The translations under genes were made by a program, and so were the position numbers. 64,000 nt of DNA, from assembly GCA_020632925.1 (NCBI GenBank), contig JACKER010000007.1:496001-560000 (forward strand), written 5' to 3'. This document shows, one piece after another, positions 14,709 to 22,029 of this stretch. The number at the start of each line of letters is the position of its first letter. Positions within the stretch are counted from its first letter, which is position 1. Below the pieces are notes generated by a model. The model ran no database searches, was not told where the DNA came from, and was given only the letters and a program-made list of their open reading frames with translations. This DNA is from Alphaproteobacteria bacterium (GTDB taxonomy: Bacteria; Myxococcota_A; UBA796; GCA-2862545).

Positions 14709-17152
14709 GCGGCCATCGGTCCGAGGAGGTCGCGGTGTGCGTCCGCCGCCGCGCCTCCCGCGAGCGCCCCGTCCTCCGCCAACACCGCCGCCGCGTTGCT
14801 CAAGGTCACCAGCGAGAGGGACTCCGGCCGCGTGATCGCGCCGGACGGGAGCCTGGCCCCCTTGTCGGACTGTATCGCCGCGGGGAGCGCGCGAGGGTCG
14901 GAGCCGTACGGGCGGGCCCCCAGCACGGCGAGGTACCCTTCCAGCAGGGGGCGGAACAAGCCGTAGATCTCCCCGATCTGGACGGGGTCCGCGACGCGGT
15001 GGGCGCCATCGGGCAGGTCGCGGATCGCGCCATAGGCCCGCAGGTCGGCGAGCCCGTCGTGGAGGAGCTGCTCCTCGCTGCGATCCGGGTCCCACACGAA
15101 CTCCCTGCGCCAGAGCTGGCGGAGGTGGTGGAAGGCCGGTGCGACCTGGTCGGCGCGGAAGGTGTCGTCCGGCAGCGACCGGATGGCACAGGCGGCGACG
15201 CCGGCCGCGGCGAACCAGTGGAGCACCTGGTTCTTGTAGAAGTCGAGCGTGATGCGCTCCTCCGGCACGACCTCCCAGATGCGCTGCTCACCGGTGGTGT
15301 GGGCACGGATCCGCCCGTCGCGCACGAAGCGGTCGAGCGCCATGCTCACGGCTTGATCGAAGCGCTGGAGCGACCGCGCGCCGGGGGCGCCCGCCTGCTC
15401 GAGGAAGCCCGCGATCCGTCGCACGCGGGCCATCAGCTCGTCGTGCCGGACGCCCCGCCGAGGGAGGGCCAGCAGCGCGAGCGCGACCAGGGAGGTGGGG
15501 AGCAGGACGGTGCGCCGGCCGATGCGGTGGATGATGCGCTCCCCCGTCGCCTGGAGCACCGCCTTGCGCTCCTCGCCGCTGCGCTCCGACCACGCCGGCC
15601 GCCCCTCGGCGCCGTCCACGATCTCGCCGCAGCGGATCGGTTCGCCGACCCGGAGGTACACCCGGCCGAACCGCCGACGAAGGACCTTGCGCGCCTTGAG
15701 GAGCTCGAGCATGGACTCCGGGCGCTTCTCCTCGCCGCCGAGCTCGCGCGCGTAGGCGGCCTCCTCGGCGACCTGCTCGTACGCCAGCGCGATCGGCAGC
15801 AGCGTCACCTCGCGGTCGTGCGCCCGGACCTCGGCGGCGTCCAGCACCATGCCCAGCACGCCCACCTTGGGGGGCAGGAGCTTCCCCGAGCGTGTGCGTC
15901 CGCCCTCCGGGAAGAACTCCACGGGGTACTCGCGCAGGACCAGCTCGCGGACGTACCTGGCGAAGACCGCGGGGAACACCCGGTCCCCCTTGAAGGACCG
16001 CCGCACGAAGAAGCCGCCGGCGCCGCGGAGCACGATGGACAGCGGCCAGATCGCGAGGTTCATGCCGGCGACCACGTGCGGGATGACCATGTCGTGGTGG
16101 TAGAGCACCCAGGACAGCAGGACGTAGTCGAAGTGCGACTTGTGGCAGGGCACGAGGACCGCACTCCCGTCGCGGATCGCGGACCGGATCGCCGCGATGT
16201 CGCCCTCCTCGGCGTCCACCCCCGAGAACACGCGCGTCCAGAGGGGTTGGAGCAGCAGGTGCAGCGCCATCACGATGGTCCAGGAGAAGCGCGCCGCGAT
16301 GCGGTCGTACTCCTTGGACATGCGGCGCTGGATGCGGTCGATCGAGGTCCCCTCGCGCGCGGCCTCCTCCCGCGCGAAGTCGCGCATGGCGGGGTTCTCG
16401 AGCACCACCCGCTTCATGCGTCCGGGCGGGAGCAGCACCGGTCCGCGGACCACGCGCGTCTCCTGGTGGATGCTGCGGCGGACCATGCGCGCGAGCACGC
16501 CCTCGAGCCGCTCGTGCCCGACCCGCTCGATCAGCGCCCCGAGCTCGATCGGGCGACCCGCGTGCACCGAGCGATCCGCGCCGCGCAGCGCGTTCCACCA
16601 GCGTCGGGCGATGCTCGGGAGACCCTGCTTGCCGAGGAAGAAGGCGCGTACCGGGTCGCTGATGTCCGGCGAGCGGTCCCACATCACGACCAGCGGGACC
16701 ACCACCGCGTTCGGCAGCGCGCGCGTGATGCCGCCGAGCCCCGCGAGCCCCGGCACGCTCGACCAGCTGCCGGCCTCCGAGAACAGGCAGACCGTGCCTC
16801 CGTCCTGGAGCGCCCTCGGCGCCGCGACGTCCGGGTCCAGCTGGTTCGCACCACCCCGGAGCGCGGCCCAGGCATCGGCCAGCGGACGAACCCAGGAGAT
16901 GTCGACCGCGGGCGCCCACGAGGCGAGCGGGAGACCACGGGACACGAGGGCCGCGTTCAGCGCGAGCAGATCGAGGCGGCTACGGCGGGGCAGCACGTAG
17001 ATCACCGGGCCCACGCCCATGGCCTCGCGGATCTGCTCGGCGGCGCCGTCGGACAGGCGTGTCGGTCCGGCGATGCGGAACAGCCCGGAGAGCCACCACA
17101 GGGCGCCGAATCTCCGGGTCATCGCGCTGCGGTGGGGGAGCTCCTCGCTCAT
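14705..17152 (-). CDS. plsB: glycerol-3-phosphate 1-O-acyltransferase
   Basis: 815 residues, like E. coli PlsB (807). It acylates glycerol-3-phosphate at the inner membrane, the first phospholipid step. All four acyltransferase blocks are present in order: CHKSHFDYVLLSW (HX4D), GGFFVRRSF, FFPEGGRTRSGKLLPPK and LLPIALAYEQV. A long C-terminal helical region follows, as in gamma-proteobacterial PlsB rather than the short PlsY/PlsX system. The ATG at 17152 overlaps the stop of an upstream 82-residue lipoprotein gene (ATGA), and a small membrane-protein gene overlaps its stop. Confidence 0.95.
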   Translation of the reverse strand: MSEELPHRSAMTRRFGALWWLSGLFRIAGPTRLSDGAAEQIREAMGVGPVIYVLPRRSRLDLLALNAALVSRGLPLASWAPAVDISWVRPLADAWAALRGGANQLDPDVAAPRALQDGGTVCLFSEAGSWSSVPGLAGLGGITRALPNAVVVPLVVMWDRSPDISDPVRAFFLGKQGLPSIARRWWNALRGADRSVHAGRPIELGALIERVGHERLEGVLARMVRRSIHQETRVVRGPVLLPPGRMKRVVLENPAMRDFAREEAAREGTSIDRIQRRMSKEYDRIAARFSWTIVMALHLLLQPLWTRVFSGVDAEEGDIAAIRSAIRDGSAVLVPCHKSHFDYVLLSWVLYHHDMVIPHVVAGMNLAIWPLSIVLRGAGGFFVRRSFKGDRVFPAVFARYVRELVLREYPVEFFPEGGRTRSGKLLPPKVGVLGMVLDAAEVRAHDREVTLLPIALAYEQVAEEAAYARELGGEEKRPESMLELLKARKVLRRRFGRVYLRVGEPIRCGEIVDGAEGRPAWSERSGEERKAVLQATGERIIHRIGRRTVLLPTSLVALALLALPRRGVRHDELMARVRRIAGFLEQAGAPGARSLQRFDQAVSMALDRFVRDGRIRAHTTGEQRIWEVVPEERITLDFYKNQVLHWFAAAGVAACAIRSLPDDTFRADQVAPAFHHLRQLWRREFVWDPDRSEEQLLHDGLADLRAYGAIRDLPDGAHRVADPVQIGEIYGLFRPLLEGYLAVLGARPYGSDPRALPAAIQSDKGARLPSGAITRPESLSLVTLSNAAAVLAEDGALAGGAAADAHRDLLGPMAA

Positions 17153-17397
17153 TCGGTCCCGGTGTCTCCGGTCGTGGACGTAGACGTGGACGCGGTGTCG
17201 GTCGGGGTGGTGGGCGTCGTGCCGAGCTCCGTCACCCAGCCGTCGGGGGCGTCGCACCCCACGTAGACCTCGGTCGGCTCGCCGAGCCCGTCACCGTCGG
17301 TGTCCGGATAGAACGCGACGCGGTCCGCGCAGTTGCGGGGGACCGGCTCCTCGACGGTGCAGGCGACGACGAGCGGCAGGAGCGCGGTGAGCCACAT
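17149..17397 (-). CDS. short lipoprotein with Asp-rich calcium-loop-like motif
   Basis: 82 residues. Signal peptide with lipobox LVVAC (Cys at 13). It has one Asp-rich loop (YPDTDGDGLGEP), as in thrombospondin type 3/dockerin-like calcium sites, then a Thr/Ser/Asp-rich tail. Function unknown. Its stop overlaps the plsB start, so plsB translation is coupled to this gene, an odd partner. It is divergent from the kinase-ATPase gene across 67 bases. Confidence 0.7.
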   Translation of the reverse strand: MWLTALLPLVVACTVEEPVPRNCADRVAFYPDTDGDGLGEPTEVYVGCDAPDGWVTELGTTPTTPTDTASTSTSTTGDTGTE

Positions 17398-17452
17398 CGG
17401 GGCCGTCTAACCCGGCAGTCGCCCGGACGTGCCGCGCCACCCGCCGCGGTGA

Positions 17453-17458
17453 TAGCAT
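17453..17458 (+). promoter_or_regulatory. candidate -10 box (TAGCAT), leaderless spacing
   Basis: TAGCAT ends six bases before the GTG at 17465. No Shine-Dalgarno sequence intervenes, so the transcript may start at or next to the start codon. Confidence 0.45.
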
Positions 17459-17464
17459 CGGCGC

Positions 17465-20311
17465 GTGAAGCTGGGTTCCTTCCGTCTCACCGAGGTCCTG
17501 GGTCGCGGCGGTGTCGGGGAGGTCTGGCGCGGCGAGCACGAGACCTCCGGCGACGCTGTGGCGATCAAGGTGCTGCTCCCGGAGAACGCCGGCCGCTGGC
17601 GGTCGTTGTTGCGGCGGGAGGTGGAGGCCGTCGCCAGGCTCGATCACCCGGGCGTGATCTGGATCCATGACCACGGCGAGGATCCCGAGCGCGGCCCCTG
17701 GATCGCCTTCGAGCTCGCGAGCGGCGGGTCGCTCCAGGACCGCCTCCCCGTCGCGGGCTGGCAGCCGCTGCGGGCGCTGCTCTCCGAGATCCTGGGTGCC
17801 TTGGCCCACGCCCATGCGCGCGGGGTGCTGCACCGCGACCTGAAGCCCGCCAACGTCCTGCTCTGCACCCTCGAGGATCCCCGCCCCGGCCCGAAGCTGT
17901 GCGACTTCTCGCTGGCGCGCGTGGGTGGTTCGCGCGGCGTGGCGGGTGGGACGCCGGACTACCTCGCGCCCGAGCAGCGCGCCCAGCGCTGGCGCGACGA
18001 GGGGCCGTGGACCGACCTGTACGCGCTGGGTGGCCTCGCCTGGGCGGGCGTCTGCGGCGCGCCTCCCACCGTCACCCCGTGGCGCCCCCGCTTCGCGGTC
18101 CCGGACGGGTTCGGCCGTTGGGTGGAGCACCTCCTCGCCGAGGATCCGCGCGATCGGATCCGCTCCGCCGCCGCCGCGCTCGCCGCGCTGCGCGCCCTCG
18201 ACGACCCCGGTCCAGGCTCGCTCCTCCCCGCGCGCGATCGCACGTTCGACGTGCTGGATGCCCCGCCGCGGCCCCATCCGCGCCGCAGCCCCGCCTCGTT
18301 GGGGCTGTTCGGCCTGCGACCGATACCCCTCGTGGGACGGACGACGGAGCAGCAGGTCCTCACGGGCATGGTGGCCGGGGTCGTCGCGGGAACGGGCCCG
18401 CGCGTCTTGCGGGTGTGGGGTGAGGCGGGCATCGGCAAGTCGGCCCTGCTCGGCTGGCTCGGTGCCACCACCCTCGAGTCCGGCGTGGCCGAGGTCCTGT
18501 CGATCTCCGCGGTGCCCGACCTCGTGAGCGGGCTGCGTCGGGCCCTCACGGCGCGGTACGGCGGTCTCGGGCCGACCCCGACCGAGTGTCGCGCGCGGAT
18601 CGTCGAGGTCAACGGGCGCACCGCCGATCGCCTGCACGCGTTCGTGGAGGGCGGAGAGGACGATCCGTCGGAGCTGCTGCAGGACTGGGCGGCGGCGTTG
18701 GGGCGACCGGCGCTCGTGCTGATCGACGACCTCGCCCGCGGCGGCGAGATCGACCGCTGGCTCCCGGCCGCCTGGGAGCACGCACCCCCGAACCTCGCGG
18801 TGGTGCTCGGCGCTCGCCACCCCGCTCGGAACGGGGCGTCGGAGGAGCTGGCGCTCACGCGACTCTCCGCGCCGGCCGCCATCCCGAGGGCGCTGGGCGT
18901 CGCCGATCGGACGCTGGCCCAGGAGATCGGCGTCCGAAGCGCGGGACTGCCGTCGCTCGCGGTGGCCGTCGTCCGCCAGCTCGTGCGCGACGGTGCGCTG
19001 CAGCAGGGGCCTCGCGGCTGGGAGCGGCGAGCGGGCGCCCGCGCGATGCTGCCGGAGGACGTGGCGCGGGAGATCCACCAGCGGCTCCCGATCGCCGAGG
19101 CGGACCGCGCGGCGCTCGAGGTGTTGGCGGTGTGTGGTCCCATCGCCACGCGGGAGGTGTGGGCCGAGGCGTGCGAGCGGCTCGGCGCCGACGCGTCGGA
19201 GGAGGTGGCAGAGGGGCTGCGCCGCTCCGGCACCGTGGTGGGCACGGAGATCCCGCGCCTGGCCGACGACCTGCTGAACGACATGCTGGTGGAGGAGCTC
19301 AAGAGCTCGGGACGGGTCGCGCGGATCGCCGGGGTGGTGGCCGATGTCGTCACCGCGCGTCTCCCCGCCGAGCCGGATCGGGACGATCACCTGGGCGAGC
19401 TGTCCTTCCTCGCCGGGCGTCCCGAGGTCGCTGCCCCGCTGCTGTTGAGGGCGTCGTCCCGCCGGCGCAACCTGAACCGCGAAGAGCGCGCCCACCAGCT
19501 CCTCGACCTCGCGTTCGAGGCGTTGGACGCAGCACCCCCCAGCCCCGCCAACGAGGCGCTCCGCTCGAGGGCCCTCCTCTGGCGAGCGGGACTGCTGACC
19601 AACGATGGCCGGGTCGACGACGCCCTGGCCTCGATCGAGGCGCTGCAGCCCGTGGGGGAGGAGGCGGTTCGTCGACATCGGCTCCTGCTCGCCGAGCTGC
19701 TGCTCCGCGTCGGACGCCTCGCGAGCGCGTTGCCCTTCGCGCTCGCCAGCATCGAGCCGGCGTCCTCGGACCACGAACGCGACCACGCCCGGCAGGTCGC
19801 GGCCCAGGTGCTCAGTGACGGAGGGCGCTACCGGGAGGCGGTCACCGTGCTCGAGGGGGTCCACCGGGACGTGGCGAGCGAGCTCCGCGCGCGGGCCCTG
19901 ATGGCCATGGGAGCGCTGGATGCCGCCGAGCGCGCGCTGGACGAGGCGCCGCTGTCGGACCGCGACATGGCCGAGCACCTGCGCCTGGCGCGCCTCGAGC
20001 TCGAGTGGCGTCGTGGTCGGTCCGTGTGGGACGAGCTCGCGGTGCTGTGGGCGGGCCGGCGGTGTGCGACGCATCCGCAGTTCCGGCCGTTCGTGGCGGG
20101 CCTCCGCGCTCTGGTGGCGGCTCGGGAACGACCGGAGGCCCTGCCTACCGTGGAGGCCGAGCTGCGCGAAGCGCTGGCGCTCGCCGGGACGCGGTCGACG
20201 CCGCTGGCGGCCCTGATCGCCGAGGCCGCTCGGGACGCCGAGCCTTCCGTCGCCGAGCGACTGCGCGATCTGGCGGCGCTGCAGGAGCCGCTGGAGCTGC
20301 TCGACGCCTGA
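17465..20311 (+). CDS. Ser/Thr kinase fused to an AAA/STAND-type ATPase and helical repeats
   Basis: 948 residues, GTG start. Residues 1-250 are a Hanks kinase: VLGRGGVGEVW, VAIKVLL, HRDLKPANVLL and GTPDYLAPEQ. The magnesium-binding DFG motif reads DFS (CDFSLAR). From about residue 285 there is an ATPase with P-loop GEAGIGKSALLG and a likely Walker B (LVLIDDLARG), resembling the PknK/MalT STAND architecture. Residues ~640-945 are Ala/Leu/Arg-rich helical pairs, probably TPR-like repeats. It is a cytoplasmic signalling hub by family analogy. It faces a convergent metalloprotease gene six bases on. Confidence 0.88.
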   Translation: MKLGSFRLTEVLGRGGVGEVWRGEHETSGDAVAIKVLLPENAGRWRSLLRREVEAVARLDHPGVIWIHDHGEDPERGPWIAFELASGGSLQDRLPVAGWQPLRALLSEILGALAHAHARGVLHRDLKPANVLLCTLEDPRPGPKLCDFSLARVGGSRGVAGGTPDYLAPEQRAQRWRDEGPWTDLYALGGLAWAGVCGAPPTVTPWRPRFAVPDGFGRWVEHLLAEDPRDRIRSAAAALAALRALDDPGPGSLLPARDRTFDVLDAPPRPHPRRSPASLGLFGLRPIPLVGRTTEQQVLTGMVAGVVAGTGPRVLRVWGEAGIGKSALLGWLGATTLESGVAEVLSISAVPDLVSGLRRALTARYGGLGPTPTECRARIVEVNGRTADRLHAFVEGGEDDPSELLQDWAAALGRPALVLIDDLARGGEIDRWLPAAWEHAPPNLAVVLGARHPARNGASEELALTRLSAPAAIPRALGVADRTLAQEIGVRSAGLPSLAVAVVRQLVRDGALQQGPRGWERRAGARAMLPEDVAREIHQRLPIAEADRAALEVLAVCGPIATREVWAEACERLGADASEEVAEGLRRSGTVVGTEIPRLADDLLNDMLVEELKSSGRVARIAGVVADVVTARLPAEPDRDDHLGELSFLAGRPEVAAPLLLRASSRRRNLNREERAHQLLDLAFEALDAAPPSPANEALRSRALLWRAGLLTNDGRVDDALASIEALQPVGEEAVRRHRLLLAELLLRVGRLASALPFALASIEPASSDHERDHARQVAAQVLSDGGRYREAVTVLEGVHRDVASELRARALMAMGALDAAERALDEAPLSDRDMAEHLRLARLELEWRRGRSVWDELAVLWAGRRCATHPQFRPFVAGLRALVAARERPEALPTVEAELREALALAGTRSTPLAALIAEAARDAEPSVAERLRDLAALQEPLELLDA

Positions 20312-20317
20312 CCGCGG

Positions 20318-21895
20318 TCAGCGTGTCCGGCGCCTCCTCGTGCTGGCCAGGGCGGCGCCCGCGAGCAGGAGCCCCCAGACACCGCCGGGACCGGGGGTGT
20401 CGCAGCCGCAACCGGAGGGATCCTCCTCGGTCTGCGGCGGATCGGTGTCGTCCGGACCCGGGCCGGTGTCGGTGGTGCTCCCGTCGGTGGGGTCGGGCGG
20501 GTCGGTGTCCGTCGGAGTGCCGGTGTGCTCGGGGGTGGTGGTGCCCGTGTCGCCCGTGTGCGCGGGCGGTGGCGGCGCCTCGAGCGTCATGTCGACGGTG
20601 AAGTCGTGGCGACCGACCTGGCTGGTGGGGACCTCGGCCTCGAGCCCGACGCGGCCTGCGTTCACCACGCCGAACATGGCCATCTGCCCGCCTGCGAGAG
20701 GGACGACGGCGGTCGCGGGCGCCCCGGGGACGGGCACGGTGAACCCGGTCCACGCCGGTCCACCGCCCACGGGCCACACCGCCCACGCCAGGCCCCACTG
20801 GGTCGCCGGGTCGCCGTTCACCTCGAGGTGCAGCTCGTCGGTGGTGCCACCGGTCAGGTCGATCCGCCAGTAGGAGGCTCCCAGCTCGAACGGCTGGAAC
20901 TCGGGGCGGGGCGCGACCTGCAGCCCGTCCACGTCACCCAGCAGCAGGTCCGCCTCGACCGGCGGGATGGCGCCGCGCCAGAGGGAGGCCTCCTCGTAGT
21001 GGGCGCCGTCGTCCTGGTCGCCGCCGAACATCCGCCAGACGGAGAACTCGGTGTACAGCGCTTCGTGGGAGGGGACGGACGGGTCGAGCTGGTCGAGCGC
21101 ATCGAGCCAGTCGGGCTCGGGGGCCGGTCCGTTCTGGGCCGCGAGCTCCCACATGCGGAGCAGCGTCGTGCCGTCGTTGGTGCCGTAGCGCTCCTCGATG
21201 AACATCCCGAACACGATGGCGCCGTACTCGTAGTACGAGAACGGCACGATGTTCTCGATCTGGGGCACGTACGAGTCGAACAGCAACGACTCGAACGGCA
21301 TCAGCTGGAAGTAGGGGATCTCGTAGAGGTACCCGTTGCGCGGCTCGTCCACCATGTCGGCGATGGTCTCGGCCGTGCCCTCCCACATCACGAGCGGCAT
21401 CTCCGACGCGTCGATGGTGTACTGCAGGGCGTGGTTGAACTCGTGGCTGACGAACACGAGCATGTCCGCGTCCGAGATCCATCGGTCGTCGAGCGCGATG
21501 TAGGTCGTGCGCGAGTTGTAGTTGTCGTTCGGATCGGTGTCCGGGCTGAGCCCCCAGGTGTATGCCCCTCCGTACGTGCCCTCGTTGGTGAGGTAGAGGT
21601 CGTACCGCGCGTCCCCGCCCGCGGCGCCGTCTTCGGGGGGACGGGGCCAGCCCATCTGGTCGACCTCGACGGCCCAGGAGGTCTCGGCGGCGGGCAGCAC
21701 GACGTTCTGCGCGCGGGCGGCGTCCTGGGTGCGGCGGTAGTGCACCCGGATCGGGTAGGTCGCGGAGTCGACGTAGCCCACCTCCGCGGGACGCGGCACG
21801 AAGCGCATCCCCGCCGGATCGCGCGAGGCACGCAGCATCTGCGGGGTGAGGCAGCGCGGCTCCGCGTGCGCCACGGCGAGCACCGTCCACCACAT
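20318..21895 (-). CDS. secreted zinc metalloprotease with MYXO-CTERM-like anchor
   Basis: 525 residues. The signal peptide is short (MWWTVLAVAHA). The zinc-binding HExxH is SHEFNHALQ at residues 151-155, and EGTAETIADMVD downstream supplies a plausible third ligand, a gluzincin-like arrangement. A C-terminal beta domain is followed by a Thr/Pro/Asp-rich spacer, then GCGC, a hydrophobic stretch (WGLLLAGAALA) and RRRR: a MYXO-CTERM-type sorting tail. The ATG at 21895 has GGAGG six bases upstream; the longer open frame has no signal peptide. It should be cell-surface bound after sorting; no sortase gene is in the window. Confidence 0.85.
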   Translation of the reverse strand: MWWTVLAVAHAEPRCLTPQMLRASRDPAGMRFVPRPAEVGYVDSATYPIRVHYRRTQDAARAQNVVLPAAETSWAVEVDQMGWPRPPEDGAAGGDARYDLYLTNEGTYGGAYTWGLSPDTDPNDNYNSRTTYIALDDRWISDADMLVFVSHEFNHALQYTIDASEMPLVMWEGTAETIADMVDEPRNGYLYEIPYFQLMPFESLLFDSYVPQIENIVPFSYYEYGAIVFGMFIEERYGTNDGTTLLRMWELAAQNGPAPEPDWLDALDQLDPSVPSHEALYTEFSVWRMFGGDQDDGAHYEEASLWRGAIPPVEADLLLGDVDGLQVAPRPEFQPFELGASYWRIDLTGGTTDELHLEVNGDPATQWGLAWAVWPVGGGPAWTGFTVPVPGAPATAVVPLAGGQMAMFGVVNAGRVGLEAEVPTSQVGRHDFTVDMTLEAPPPPAHTGDTGTTTPEHTGTPTDTDPPDPTDGSTTDTGPGPDDTDPPQTEEDPSGCGCDTPGPGGVWGLLLAGAALASTRRRRTR

Positions 21896-22029
21896 CCAGG
21901 ACCTCCGAAGCGCGCAGGATACCATCCCTCCAGGCGCGAACGTCGGCGCCGTACCGTGCACTGACACCTTGCGGTGGGTGTGGTGTTGAACCGACGCCAC
22001 GCCGATCCGGCGGGCCCACCGAGGACCCG

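Noticed and set aside
17291..20074. 927-codon minus-strand frame opposite the kinase-ATPase gene
   Set aside because: No domains and biased composition; the plus strand has kinase and P-loop motifs.
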